A stretch of DNA of 64,000 bases from Paenibacillus sp. Soil787 (GTDB lineage: Bacteria; Bacillota; Bacilli; Paenibacillales; NBRC-103111). The position numbers were made by a program, and so were the translations under genes. The stretch is taken from NCBI RefSeq assembly GCF_001429545.1, contig NZ_LMSP01000045.1:125731-189730 (forward strand). The letters are read 5' to 3'. Positions 24,944 to 33,490 of the stretch are shown here, piece by piece; positions within the stretch are counted from its first letter, which is position 1, and every line of letters starts with the position of its first letter. The notes under the pieces were generated by a model. It had not been told where the DNA came from. It did not search any database and worked only from the letters and a program-made list of their open reading frames with translations.

Positions 24944-25798
24944 ATGGAATTGACTTATATAGATAAAATAAAAGAAGCAGCGAGCTTTATTGAGCAGCGT
25001 TTGGGCAGTGTTAAGCCTGTTATCGGATTAGTTTTGGGATCAGGCTTGGGAGATATGGCTAATCAGGTTGAGCAGCCCATAGCTATCGACTATAGCGAGG
25101 TTCCTCACTTTCCCGTTTCAACCGTTGAAGGCCATGAAGGTCGGTTTGTTGTAGGCACACTAGAAGGTAAGCAAGTCATCGTTATGCAGGGACGTTTTCA
25201 TTATTATGAAGGCTATGATATGAAAAAGGTTGTATTTCCTGTTTACGTCATGAAAGCGATCGGCGTTCAGACCGTTGTGATGACGAACGCGGCAGGCGGC
25301 ATGAATCGAGCATTCAAAGCAGGAGATCTTATGGTCATTAGCGACCATCTGAATATGACGGGAGATAACCCGCTTATCGGGCCTAACCATGCTGATCTCG
25401 GTGTTCGTTTCCCAGACATGTCGGAAGCTTACAACCGTGAATATCGCAAGCTCGCGCATGAGCTGGCACAAACGGTCGTTGGAGAAGATGGCGTGCCGCT
25501 GCAGCTGCAGGAAGGGGTCTATGCGGGAATTACAGGACCAACCTACTGTACGCCAGCTGAACTTACGATGTTAGCTCGTATCGGTGGCGACGCGATTGGC
25601 ATGTCCACAGTGGGAGAAGTTATTGCAGCTCGTCACGCAGGTCTTAAGGTATTAGGGATTTCGTGTATTACCGATATGGCGATAGGTGAAGAACTGGAAC
25701 CATTGACGCATGAGCAGGTTGTAGCTGTTGCAAATCGGACGAAACCGAAGTTCATAGCTCTTGTTAAGGCCTTTGTTCGCGAGGTTCGTCTGGGATAA
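24944..25798 (+). CDS. Purine nucleoside phosphorylase, second paralogue (Asp-type site)
   Basis: A 284-residue paralogue of the preceding gene with the same fold motifs (LVLGSGLGDM, FPVSTVEGHEG, GRFHYYEGY, MTNAAGGMN, MSTVGEVIAARHAG). Two specificity-region differences stand out: the Asn of the first copy is Asp244 (SCITDMAIG), and the loop reads GPTYCTPAE instead of GPNYETPAE. In methylthioadenosine phosphorylase an Asp occupies this place and accepts a 6-amino purine, so this copy may prefer adenosine-type substrates. That is an inference. GAGGAG lies upstream of the ATG. Confidence 0.87.
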   Translation: MELTYIDKIKEAASFIEQRLGSVKPVIGLVLGSGLGDMANQVEQPIAIDYSEVPHFPVSTVEGHEGRFVVGTLEGKQVIVMQGRFHYYEGYDMKKVVFPVYVMKAIGVQTVVMTNAAGGMNRAFKAGDLMVISDHLNMTGDNPLIGPNHADLGVRFPDMSEAYNREYRKLAHELAQTVVGEDGVPLQLQEGVYAGITGPTYCTPAELTMLARIGGDAIGMSTVGEVIAARHAGLKVLGISCITDMAIGEELEPLTHEQVVAVANRTKPKFIALVKAFVREVRLG

Positions 25799-25950
25799 TT
25801 TGGCTATATTTTTTATGAACTTTTAATGAAAAAAGGCTTCTATAGACCTATGAATTCGGAGGAAGTCATGCTAATATATAGTTAATTAGAACTATATATG
25901 AGGGTGTCCTAGATACGGATACCCATTCCATAACAAGGATGTGATGGAGC

Positions 25951-26388
25951 ATGTCAGTCCAACAATTAATGGTCGCTAACTGTCCTAGATGCGGGAAAGT
26001 GTTCCAGAAAAATTTGCGAAACCAATGTTCAGATTGCAGCCGCAGCATGGATTCCATGCTTACGAGCAGTCTTGAATTTCTACGTAAAAATTATCGCTCA
26101 ACGAATATACAATTCAGTGAAGCGACAGGTGTTTCCCATGAGCAAATGTATATTTGGATCAAAGAGGGGAAGCTGCTGCTTTCGGATTATCCGAATTTGA
26201 ACTATCCCTGCGCTTCATGCTCGAGACCAATTCGTGTGCAAAAGCTGTGCCCGGATTGCTCGTACCGAATTGATCGCGATATTAGAAAATTGAAAGAGAA
26301 AGACAGAACTTTTCAACCACTTCTTAGAGAAAAACAAACAGCATCCGCTGGCGGTTTCCATATACGTGAGAGACTTAGTGGTGTGTAA
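25951..26388 (+). CDS. YvyF-like flagellar-operon type zinc protein
   Basis: The 145-residue protein has two cysteine clusters: CPRCGKVFQKNLRNQCSDC near the N-terminus and CASCSRPIRVQKLCPDC at about residues 87-103. Between them lies a helix-turn-helix-like stretch (FSEATGVSHEQMYIWIKEGK). This arrangement matches the YvyF/TIGR03826 family, usually found beside flgM in flagellar clusters. Here it stands alone between nucleoside genes and a cupredoxin, with its own terminator, so a flagellar role is uncertain. Confidence 0.72.
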   Translation: MSVQQLMVANCPRCGKVFQKNLRNQCSDCSRSMDSMLTSSLEFLRKNYRSTNIQFSEATGVSHEQMYIWIKEGKLLLSDYPNLNYPCASCSRPIRVQKLCPDCSYRIDRDIRKLKEKDRTFQPLLREKQTASAGGFHIRERLSGV

Positions 26389-26420
26389 TTTATAACAAAA
26401 TGGGTAATAGTAATGGTGAT

Positions 26421-26446
26421 ATCCCCCGATAAGGGGGATGTTTTTT
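26421..26446 (+). terminator. Rho-independent terminator after the YvyF-like gene
   Basis: ATCCCCC, loop GATAA and GGGGGAT form a perfect seven-base GC-rich stem, followed by GTTTTTT. Confidence 0.8.
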
Positions 26447-26567
26447 GGAACGCCGCATTCACAATTTCGTCACAAAATATTCAAGGATTTGCCACTGACT
26501 ATGTATGGGATTGTCTTAAAATGTTAGGTAGAATAGATGAAGTGAACACATTATGAGGGGGATATGC

Positions 26568-26951
26568 ATGCAAAAGTGGATTTTCTTTGTGTTATTTATA
26601 CTTGCGGGCGCATTGGGGCTGGGAGTCCTCTTTCAAGATATTTCTGGCCGCCAAGTGGCTAAGGAAGCAGAGGCTGCCGCTAGCAAAGGTCAACAGCTTA
26701 AAATTGCAGCTTCTAACTGGCAGTTCGATTCAGCAGATTATACGGTTAAAAGTGGTGAGCCTACGAAAGTTTCATTGTCTCTAAAAGAAGGTGTTCATGC
26801 GATTGAAATCGTAGGATTGGATATTAAGCTAGATAAAGAGAATCCTTCCAAGACAGTAACTTTTGATAAACCAGGTACTTATGAAATTCATTGTGTGCTT
26901 CCTTGTGGTGAAGGTCATGCCAAAATGAAATCCAAATTAGTTGTTTCTTAA
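26568..26951 (+). CDS. Membrane-anchored CuA-type cupredoxin
   Basis: A 127-residue protein with an N-terminal membrane anchor (residues 4-24) and an extracytoplasmic cupredoxin domain. The ligand set H77 and C109-x3-C113-x3-H117-x2-M120 has the spacing of the binuclear CuA centre of cytochrome oxidase subunit II. No other oxidase gene is adjacent, so it may be a stand-alone electron carrier or copper protein. GAGGGG six bases upstream favours the ATG at 26568 over the one at 26553, which lies before the site. Confidence 0.75.
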   Translation: MQKWIFFVLFILAGALGLGVLFQDISGRQVAKEAEAAASKGQQLKIAASNWQFDSADYTVKSGEPTKVSLSLKEGVHAIEIVGLDIKLDKENPSKTVTFDKPGTYEIHCVLPCGEGHAKMKSKLVVS

Positions 26952-27013
26952 TTAAAAATGGTAGTATCAGAGGGGGCTATAGCAGCTCCCTTTTTTCGAT
27001 TTTGAAGAGTATG

Positions 27014-27061
27014 CATACGAGGCAAGTTTTCAAACGAAACTCTTAGGTAAACTTAAGGAGG
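27014..27061 (+). repeat. Degenerate palindromic SD-linked cassette, family A, copy 3
   Basis: CATACGAGGCA, then AGTTT, loop TCAAACG and AAACT (27025-27041), then CTTAGG and, 14 bases later, the real ribosome-binding site AAGGAGG of pdp. It keeps the order of family A but with a shorter stem and an insertion between the block and the SD. Confidence 0.55.
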
Positions 27062-27068
27062 AATGCAC

Positions 27069-28370
27069 ATGAGAATGGTTGATTTAATCCATAAAAAACG
27101 TTCTGGTGAAGTGCTAAGTGAGCAAGAAATTACGTATATCGTTAGCGGATATACACGAGGTGATATTCCGGATTATCAAATGTCTGCTTTACTGATGGCT
27201 ATTTTATTCAATGGGATGACTAGTGAAGAGATCTCATCTCTCACGCTAGCCATGGCAGGGTCGGGAGAAATGATCGATTTATCGGAGATTGCAGGAATTA
27301 AAGTGGATAAACACTCAACAGGCGGGGTTGGCGACAAAATAAGCCTTATTGTTGGACCTATTGTAGCTTCGCTTGGAATCCCTGTTGCCAAAATGTCTGG
27401 CAGAGGATTAGGACATACGGGTGGAACGGTAGATAAGCTGGAGTCGATTCCAGGCTTTCGGATTGAATTATCCAAAGAAGATTTTATTCATGCGGTCAAT
27501 ACAAATAAAATTGCCATCGTTGGCCAGAGTGGTAATTTAGCTCCTGCTGACAAGAAGATGTATGCACTTCGCGACGTAACTGCAACGGTAGATTCGATTC
27601 CCTTAATCGCCAGTTCAATTATGAGCAAGAAGATTGCTTCCGGAGCAGATGCCATTGTGCTGGACGTGAAAATAGGTTCAGGCGCTTTCATGAAAACGGT
27701 GGAAGATGCAAAAGCCCTGGCTCGTACGATGGTTGATATTGGAACGCAATTGAAACGGAACACGATTGCTATGATTACCGACATGGAGCAGCCGTTAGGA
27801 CGTGAAATCGGAAACGCGAATGAGATACGCGAATCCATTGAGGTGCTCCGCGGTACTGGTGATAAGGAGCTGACTGAGGTAGCGATTTCGGTTGCAGCCT
27901 ACATGTCGCTGCTGGGGAAAGCGTTTGAGAGCTTCGAGGAGGCTCAGGCGGCTGTCCGCGATATTGTCTTGAATGGAAAGGCGTTAGAGACTTTCAAGCG
28001 CTTCATAGCAAGCCAGGGGGGCGATCCGAATGTGGTAGACCAGCCTGAGCTCCTTCCGATGGCAGCTTATCATTTCGAAGTGCTCGCTGAGAAAGACGGC
28101 TTTATCAATCAGATCAATGCGGAACAAATCGGCATTGCCGCTATGCTGCTTGGTGCCGGTCGTGCGAAGAAGGAAGATCAGATTGATTATGCAGTGGGTC
28201 TTACTTTGAATAAGAAAATCGGTGACGAGGTGAAGATTGGGGAATCAATCTGTACCATTCATGCGAATCAACAGGATGTGGAGGCAGTCGAGACCATGAT
28301 TCAAGGGGCCTATCGCATCGAGACAAGCAAGCCTGCACCTGTTCAATTAATTTATGATGTGATTATCTAA
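27069..28370 (+). CDS. pdp: Pyrimidine-nucleoside phosphorylase
   Basis: A 433-residue dimeric enzyme that phosphorolyses uridine, deoxyuridine and thymidine. It starts MRMVDLIHKKRSGEVLSEQE and contains the family signature SGRGLGHTGGTVDKLESIPG (about residues 111-130), the phosphate-binding KHSTGGVGDK (about 79-88) and the C-terminal alpha/beta domain (INAEQIGIAAMLLGAGRAKK). AAGGAGG is seven bases from the ATG at 27069. It completes the nucleoside salvage set with deoB and the two purine phosphorylases. Confidence 0.92.
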   Translation: MRMVDLIHKKRSGEVLSEQEITYIVSGYTRGDIPDYQMSALLMAILFNGMTSEEISSLTLAMAGSGEMIDLSEIAGIKVDKHSTGGVGDKISLIVGPIVASLGIPVAKMSGRGLGHTGGTVDKLESIPGFRIELSKEDFIHAVNTNKIAIVGQSGNLAPADKKMYALRDVTATVDSIPLIASSIMSKKIASGADAIVLDVKIGSGAFMKTVEDAKALARTMVDIGTQLKRNTIAMITDMEQPLGREIGNANEIRESIEVLRGTGDKELTEVAISVAAYMSLLGKAFESFEEAQAAVRDIVLNGKALETFKRFIASQGGDPNVVDQPELLPMAAYHFEVLAEKDGFINQINAEQIGIAAMLLGAGRAKKEDQIDYAVGLTLNKKIGDEVKIGESICTIHANQQDVEAVETMIQGAYRIETSKPAPVQLIYDVII

Positions 28371-28387
28371 TGCCAAATGATTGCCCA

Positions 28388-28416
28388 AGCACTTTCCACT
28401 CGGAAAGTGCTTTTTT
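28388..28416 (+). terminator. Rho-independent terminator of pdp
   Basis: AAGCACTTTCC and GGAAAGTGCTT form a perfect 11-base stem with a short loop (ACTC-like), running into TTTTTTA. Confidence 0.88.
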
Positions 28417-28479
28417 ATTTTCTTCCTTTTGGAATATTTTGTGCGGAAATCGTCAAGACTGATTAGCAGTCATTCAAGC

Positions 28480-28508
28480 TGCAAGTGTCAGGCTTTCACT
28501 TCATACAT
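28480..28508 (+). promoter_or_regulatory. Putative sigma-F/sigma-G promoter of dacF
   Basis: TGCAAG (28480-28485) and CATACAT (28502-28508) are 16 bases apart, each one or two bases from the forespore consensus. dacF is forespore-expressed in B. subtilis. Confidence 0.4.
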
Positions 28509-28529
28509 CTCAGGAGGGGTACAATTGCT

Positions 28530-29705
28530 ATGCGAAAAAAAGGGCTAATAAGTTTAATCTGTTTACAGCTATGTTTGATGCTGCTCTTACCGGCTGCGTA
28601 TGCGGAAGAGAAGAATGCACCTTCGGTCGATTTGACACCGAATGCACAATCTGCTGTGTTAATGGATGCAGACACGGGCACGGTCATTGCCGAAAAGAAT
28701 AAGGATGCAAAGCTTCCTCCGGCCAGTATTACGAAAATAATGACGATGCTGCTCATTATGGAAGCTATCGACAAAGGCAACATTAAGATGGGTGAGAAGG
28801 TCAAGGTCAGTGAATACGCGGCTTCCATGGGTGGATCGCAAATTTTCCTTGAGCCTGGCGAAGAGATGACCGTTGAGGAAATGCTGAAGGGGATTGCCAT
28901 GGCTTCCGGCAACGATGCATCCGTAGCAATGGCCGAGAAAATCGCAGGATCGGAAGAGAATTTTGTGCAAATGATGAACGAGCGTGCACAGCAGTTAGGC
29001 ATGAATAACACTCATTTCTCAAACTGCAACGGACTGCCTGTGGCCAATCATTATACTTCAGCGAATGATATCGCCATCATGTCGAGAGAACTGCTCAAGC
29101 ATGAGGAAATTACTAAATTTACAGGTGCTTATCAAGACTATCTGCGGAAAGAAACAGCAACTCCATTCTGGCTCGTGAATACAAACAAGCTGGTTCGCTT
29201 CTACAACGGTGCAGATGGTCTGAAAACGGGATACACAAGCGAAGCGAAATTCTGCTTATCTGCAACAGCCAAACGGGAAAATTTACGTGTCGTTGCTGTG
29301 GTCCTCGGTGAACCGAATACAAAAACACGGAATGCTGAAGTTACGAAGCTGTTTGATTACGCTTTTGCGCAATTTACGAACTATCCTTTGTTTAAGTCAG
29401 GCGACAGTCTTGGAAATTTTACGATTAATAAAGGTCAGGTTTCGACAGTACCGTTAGTCGCGAAGCAAAATTATAGCATTTTAATGAAAAAGGGCTCCGT
29501 GACTGGGGAGATTCGACATGAGTTGAAACTCGATCCTAACATAAAAGCTCCGATTGCCATGGGGCAGCCTATCGGTAGAATTATTGTATACAATGGGGAT
29601 AATTTGCTTGCTGAATACCCGCTTGAGTCTCCTGTTGCTGTAGATAAAGCATCTTGGTGGAAGCTATTTAAGCGAACCACATCGCATCTGTTTCATACGG
29701 ATTAA
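28530..29705 (+). CDS. dacF: D-alanyl-D-alanine carboxypeptidase DacF
   Basis: A 391-residue low-molecular-weight penicillin-binding protein of the S11 family, secreted by a signal peptide ending near AYAEE (about residue 25). The active-site motifs are S66-x-x-K69 (PASITKIM), SGND and KTGYT (near residue 236). A C-terminal PBP5-type beta domain and a terminal amphipathic segment (WWKLFKRTTSHLF) suggest membrane attachment. It trims pentapeptides and influences spore cortex. The position before spoIIAA-spoIIAB-sigF is conserved in Bacillus. Confidence 0.9.
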   Translation: MRKKGLISLICLQLCLMLLLPAAYAEEKNAPSVDLTPNAQSAVLMDADTGTVIAEKNKDAKLPPASITKIMTMLLIMEAIDKGNIKMGEKVKVSEYAASMGGSQIFLEPGEEMTVEEMLKGIAMASGNDASVAMAEKIAGSEENFVQMMNERAQQLGMNNTHFSNCNGLPVANHYTSANDIAIMSRELLKHEEITKFTGAYQDYLRKETATPFWLVNTNKLVRFYNGADGLKTGYTSEAKFCLSATAKRENLRVVAVVLGEPNTKTRNAEVTKLFDYAFAQFTNYPLFKSGDSLGNFTINKGQVSTVPLVAKQNYSILMKKGSVTGEIRHELKLDPNIKAPIAMGQPIGRIIVYNGDNLLAEYPLESPVAVDKASWWKLFKRTTSHLFHTD

Positions 29706-29727
29706 TGGTGAGAATTCGCGAATAAAC

Positions 29728-29766
29728 GCAGTTTTCTTCTAGTTTTAGCAGTTTTCTTCTAGTTTT
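29728..29766 (+). repeat. Tandem 19-base direct repeat
   Basis: The 19-base unit GCAGTTTTCTTCTAGTTTT occurs twice, at 29728-29746 and 29748-29766, separated by a single A. It lies between dacF and the spoIIA operon, just upstream of the predicted sigma-H promoter. Confidence 0.8.
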
Positions 29767-29776
29767 GTCGGGGTGC

Positions 29777-29804
29777 AGGAGATTCCCTCTCAGTTGTAGA
29801 AACT
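29777..29804 (+). promoter_or_regulatory. Putative sigma-H promoter of the spoIIA operon
   Basis: AGGAGAT (29777-29783) and GTAGAAACT (29796-29804) are 12 bases apart and partly fit the sigma-H pattern (AGGAWWT and RNNGAATWW). The B. subtilis spoIIA operon uses sigma-H and Spo0A. Confidence 0.35.
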
Positions 29805-29816
29805 TAAGTTTCATGA

Positions 29817-29858
29817 TGGGGTCTTTGAGTAAGCTCAAAGTCTCTCAGCTGAGAGGAG
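29817..29858 (+). repeat. Palindromic SD-linked cassette, family B, copy 4 (inverted)
   Basis: GGGGTCTTTGAG, loop TAAG and CTCAAAGTCTCTCAGCT form the reverse complement of the family B element. It is followed by GAGAGGAG, the ribosome-binding site of spoIIAA. The stem CTTTGAG/CTCAAAG is conserved while the loop differs. Confidence 0.7.
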
Positions 29859-29863
29859 TGAAC

Positions 29864-30220
29864 ATGTTGAGCCTGCAAATTGAATTCGAGCAAGGAAGAA
29901 GAGCGCTGATTGTTAGATTGAAAGGCGAGCTGGATCATCACACAGCCGATGTTGTGAAGGCGAGGATGGAGGAAGCGATTGCCAAAGAGCACACGCGCCA
30001 TTTGATCCTTAGTTTGAAGGATCTATCCTTCATGGACAGCTCAGGTCTAGGCGTCATACTCGGACGCTATAAGCAGATTACGAGTAAAGGCGGCAAAATG
30101 GTCGTCTGTGATGTTGCTCCTGCTGTCTATCGCTTGTTCGAGCTTTCTGGAATGTTCAAGATTGTATCTATACAGGACAACGAACGCAATGCAATGTCCA
30201 GTTTGGAGGTTGCATTATGA
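29864..30220 (+). CDS. spoIIAA: Anti-sigma-F factor antagonist SpoIIAA
   Basis: A 118-residue STAS-domain protein that binds SpoIIAB and frees sigma-F in the forespore. The phosphorylation site lies in [15 protein letters not shown], with the Asp-Ser-Ser at residues 58-60. GAGAGGAG precedes the ATG at 29864; the 33 extra residues of the longer frame lie over a repeat and the promoter region. It overlaps spoIIAB by four bases. Confidence 0.93.
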   Translation: MLSLQIEFEQGRRALIVRLKGELDHHTADVVKARMEEAIAKEHTRHLILSLKDLSFMDSSGLGVILGRYKQITSKGGKMVVCDVAPAVYRLFELSGMFKIVSIQDNERNAMSSLEVAL

Positions 30221-30663
30221 GCGAACATAACTTTATGACTCTAGAGTTTGCCAGTCGTTCGGAGAATGAAGCTTTTGCTCGTGTAGCCGTTGCTGCTTTC
30301 GTCTCTCAATTGGATCCTACGCTGAATGAATTGACCGATATTAAGACGGTTGTTTCTGAAGCAGTAACGAATTCGATTATTCATGGTTATAACAATAGAA
30401 CGGATGGCGTTATCATCATTTCGACGCAAATTGATGATGATGTGGTTCGGATTACGATTGAAGACAAGGGTTCAGGTATTGCTGATTTAGAACAGGCGAA
30501 ACAGCCGCTATATACATCCAAACCAGAGTTGGAACGCTCTGGCATGGGTTTCACGATTATGGAAAATTTCATGGACGAAGTAGAAGTTGTGACGGCCGTC
30601 GGAATCGGAACCAAAATAAACATGTTGAAGCGAATTGAATCTAAAAAAGCTTTATACAATTAG
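30217..30663 (+). CDS. spoIIAB: Anti-sigma-F factor / serine kinase SpoIIAB
   Basis: A 148-residue GHKL-type ATPase that holds sigma-F inactive and phosphorylates SpoIIAA. The N-box [14 protein letters not shown], the G1 box EDKGSGI and the GMGFTIME segment are present. The ATG overlaps the spoIIAA stop, ensuring balanced synthesis of the partner-switch proteins; sigF follows after eleven bases. Confidence 0.93.
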   Translation: MSEHNFMTLEFASRSENEAFARVAVAAFVSQLDPTLNELTDIKTVVSEAVTNSIIHGYNNRTDGVIIISTQIDDDVVRITIEDKGSGIADLEQAKQPLYTSKPELERSGMGFTIMENFMDEVEVVTAVGIGTKINMLKRIESKKALYN

Positions 30664-30674
30664 GGGTTTGATCT

Positions 30675-31430
30675 ATGGATGTCGATCTGAAACATGCTTC
30701 TCATAGTTATTTAGACGATTCGGAAGTCAAACGGTTAATCGCCCTCAGCCAATCCGGAGATGGACTCGCCAGAGAAACACTTGTCAGCTGCAATATCCGT
30801 TTGGTTTGGTCTGTGGTTCAACGTTTCTTGAACCGAGGATACGAAGCCGAAGACTTGTTCCAGATCGGTTGTATCGGGCTCCTGAAGTCCGTGGACAAAT
30901 TCGATCTATCTTATGATGTAAAGTTTTCAACCTATGCGGTACCGATGATTATCGGTGAAATTCAACGTTTTCTTCGCGATGACGGAACACTTAAAGTAAG
31001 CCGTTCGCTCAAAGAATTGGCGAATAAGATTCGCAAGACGAAGGACGAGCTGTCGAAGCGGCTAGGCAGATTGCCTACGATCAAAGAGGTCGCAGAGGAG
31101 CTTATGGTCACGGCGGAGGAAGTTGTTTTCGCGCAAGAGGCGAATAAACCTCTCTCTTCCATCCATGAGACCGTCTTTGAGAACGATGGTGATCCAATCA
31201 CACTAATGGATCAAATTTCGGATGAGTCCGGTGAGAAGTGGTTCGAAAAGCTTGCGCTGAATGAAGCGATTGGGACGCTGTCGGAGCGAGAACGGCTCAT
31301 TGTTTATCTCCGTTATTTCCGGGACCAAACGCAATCCGAGGTCGCAAGCAGGCTAGGTATTTCCCAAGTGCAGGTATCACGATTGGAAAAGAAAATCTTG
31401 CAATCGATTAAAGATCAGATTGCTCAATAA
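30675..31430 (+). CDS. sigF: RNA polymerase sigma-F factor
   Basis: The first forespore-specific sigma factor, 251 residues. Region 2 includes NRGYEAEDLFQIGCIGLLKS and KFSTYAVPMIIGEIQRFLRD; region 3 has RLPTIKEVAEELMVTAEEV; region 4 is the helix-turn-helix QSEVASRLGISQVQVSRLEK at the C-terminus. It lies last in the spoIIA operon. A strong terminator follows. Confidence 0.94.
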   Translation: MDVDLKHASHSYLDDSEVKRLIALSQSGDGLARETLVSCNIRLVWSVVQRFLNRGYEAEDLFQIGCIGLLKSVDKFDLSYDVKFSTYAVPMIIGEIQRFLRDDGTLKVSRSLKELANKIRKTKDELSKRLGRLPTIKEVAEELMVTAEEVVFAQEANKPLSSIHETVFENDGDPITLMDQISDESGEKWFEKLALNEAIGTLSERERLIVYLRYFRDQTQSEVASRLGISQVQVSRLEKKILQSIKDQIAQ

Positions 31431-31445
31431 CAGGCTTTGAGATAG

Positions 31446-31478
31446 ATAACCGTTCCTCCTAAGAGGAACGGTTATTTG
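31446..31478 (+). terminator. Rho-independent terminator of the spoIIA operon
   Basis: ATAACCGTTCCT and AGGAACGGTTAT form a perfect 12-base stem with loop CCTAAG, followed by TTG and TCT. Confidence 0.8.
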
Positions 31479-31587
31479 TCTATGTAGAGATATAGGCTCG
31501 ATTTGTGTATAATACATATTGAAAATAACGGACTCGACTTTTCTGCGAGTGAAAAGTCAAAGAAATGAACATAGGAGTGTGTATTTT

Positions 31588-33021
31588 TTGAATTATAGTG
31601 AATGGAAGGATTCATGGTTTTTTAATATTCGTAAGGATGTTTTGTCCGGTATAACGGTTGCCTTAGCTTTGATTCCCGAAGCCATTGCGTTTTCCATTCT
31701 AGCAGGCGTAGACCCGATGGTTGGCTTGTATGCTTCTTTCATTATTGCCATAGTCATATCCTTTACAGGCGGTCGGATGGGGATGATTTCAGCGGCTACA
31801 GGTGCGATGGCCTCCCTTATGGGTCCTTTAGTTGCCAAATATGGGATTGAATATTTGTTTGCAGCCAGTATTTTGACAGGTGTCATTCAATATGTGATGG
31901 GTGTTTTGAAATTTGGCAAATTCATTACGTTTATTCCGCACTCTGTCATTGTCGGATTTGTTAATGCACTCGCCATTATTATTTTCATGGCTCAACTTAC
32001 GAATTTCAACGGGGCAAGCTGGCAGATGTATGCCATGGTAGCAGGTACTTTGGCTATTATTTATTTGCTGCCTTTGATCACGAAAGCCATACCGTCTGCT
32101 CTGGTAGCCATTATCGTGATGACGATTCTGTCAATTAACTTAGAGCTAGATTTACGAACGGTTGGTGATATGGGTGAAATTACACAGACTTTACCGTTCT
32201 TCCATATTCCTAACTTAACGTTATCTATTCAAGCAATTGGCTATATATTTCCTATTTCCTTGGCATTAGCCGTTGTAGGTATGACCGAATCTCTGATGAC
32301 TGCAACGATTGTAGACGAAATGACTGAAACGAAAAGTGATAAAAATAAAGAGGTAAGAGGGCAGGGCATAGCCAATATTGTGTCTGGCTTTTTCGGTGGG
32401 ATGGCAGGTTGTGCCATGATTGGTCAAACGGTTATTAATGTGAAATCGGGCGGACGATCCCGACTATCTACCTTTGTTTCAGGCGTTTTCCTGCTGTTCT
32501 TAATCATGGTATTAGGCAATGTGGTCAAGCAAATTCCAATGGCCGCGCTAGTTGGGGTAATGTTCATGGTGTCTGTGGGCACATTTGACTGGCAGTCACT
32601 TAGAACGATAGTCAAAATTCCGCGAAGCGACGCGTTAGTCATGATCATTACAGTAGCCATTGTAGTAGCAACTTCCAATTTAGCAATAGGCGTATTATCA
32701 GGGGTAATTTTAAGTGCAGTGATATTTGGTTGGAGATCGGCCAAAATTAAGGCGCATAAATCAAGCGACAGGAATGGCGCAAAAATATATCACATTTCAG
32801 GCCAGTTGTTTTTTGGAACAATGACACATTTTATTGATCTATTTGATTATAGAAGCGACCCCGAGACAATTACGATTGATTTTAGCTCATCTCATGTTTG
32901 GGACCATTCCGCTGTGACAGCAATAACCAAAACGATTTCGAAATATGAGCAACTGAATAAAAAAGTCATTTGTATAGGTTTAAATGAGGAAAGTAAATTA
33001 ATGGTTGAACAAGTCAGATAG
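31588..33021 (+). CDS. SulP family anion transporter with STAS domain
   Basis: A 477-residue membrane transporter of the SLC26/SulP family. It begins [20 protein letters not shown], the N-terminal family block, and continues [19 protein letters not shown] with many hydrophobic helices, then [23 protein letters not shown]-terminal STAS domain (about residues 390-477) starts [14 protein letters not shown]. The substrate (sulfate, bicarbonate or another anion) cannot be read. The TTG at 31588 is ten bases from ATAGGAG; the longer frame starting 31519 lies in the leader. It has its own terminator. Confidence 0.85.
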   Translation: MNYSEWKDSWFFNIRKDVLSGITVALALIPEAIAFSILAGVDPMVGLYASFIIAIVISFTGGRMGMISAATGAMASLMGPLVAKYGIEYLFAASILTGVIQYVMGVLKFGKFITFIPHSVIVGFVNALAIIIFMAQLTNFNGASWQMYAMVAGTLAIIYLLPLITKAIPSALVAIIVMTILSINLELDLRTVGDMGEITQTLPFFHIPNLTLSIQAIGYIFPISLALAVVGMTESLMTATIVDEMTETKSDKNKEVRGQGIANIVSGFFGGMAGCAMIGQTVINVKSGGRSRLSTFVSGVFLLFLIMVLGNVVKQIPMAALVGVMFMVSVGTFDWQSLRTIVKIPRSDALVMIITVAIVVATSNLAIGVLSGVILSAVIFGWRSAKIKAHKSSDRNGAKIYHISGQLFFGTMTHFIDLFDYRSDPETITIDFSSSHVWDHSAVTAITKTISKYEQLNKKVICIGLNEESKLMVEQVR

Positions 33022-33033
33022 CCTGCAACGAAT

Positions 33034-33087
33034 AAAAAAGAGCCGCTGATTACCAGGATTCTTCACTGGGTAGTTTGCGGCTTTTTG
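33034..33087 (+). terminator. Terminator between the SulP gene and DUF378 (bidirectional)
   Basis: AAAAAAGAGCCGC and GCGGCTTTTT are the ends of a long hairpin with an internal imperfect stem; T- and A-tracts on either side make it suitable for both convergent genes. Confidence 0.7.
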
Positions 33088-33102
33088 TAATCACGAACGT
33101 GT

Positions 33103-33312
33103 TTATCGGGCAGAGTGCCTGTCGTCTGAATAAAATCTCACGCAGTAAATTCCGCATAAGCCAACGACCGTATAAACGATGCGGCTTATACCGGAAGATG
33201 CACGATGAGAATCTCCTCCCAATAAAGCAGAAACTAAATCCCATTGGAAAAGCCCAACCAAGAGCCAATTCAGCGCACCAATAATGACTAGTGTTAACGC
33301 GAATTTTGCCAT
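33103..33312 (-). CDS. DUF378 family membrane protein
   Basis: A 69-residue protein with two hydrophobic segments; the N-terminus MAKFALTLVIIGALNWLLVG followed by FQWDLVSALLGG is the DUF378 signature. The function is unknown. GAAGGTGATAAC precedes the ATG. The C-terminal tail after the second helix (RFYSDDRHSAR) is polar. Confidence 0.78.
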   Translation of the reverse strand: MAKFALTLVIIGALNWLLVGLFQWDLVSALLGGDSHRASSGISRIVYTVVGLCGIYCVRFYSDDRHSAR

Positions 33313-33411
33313 GTTATCACCTTCTTTATATGGAATAAGTTATCGTTATTCGATCTTACTATGCCATAATGCAGGTGACATTATTCCTGGAGAATTTACC
33401 ATCTTATCCGG

Positions 33412-33442
33412 TGTTTATGGGAAGGAAAGATTTTGCATACTA
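33412..33442 (+). promoter_or_regulatory. Putative sigma-G promoter of the spoVA genes
   Basis: TGTTTA (33412-33417) and CATACTA (33436-33442) are 18 bases apart. CATACTA is a perfect match to the forespore sigma-G -10 pattern and the -35 matches five of six positions. The spoVA operon is sigma-G dependent in B. subtilis. Confidence 0.6.
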
Positions 33443-33490
33443 CTCTTATACATGGAGGATTCACCGTAAAGCTCTGAGAGGAGTGAAACC

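Noticed and set aside
28496-29011. 171-residue antisense frame in dacF
   Set aside because: It mirrors a clear penicillin-binding protein gene and covers its promoter and signal peptide.
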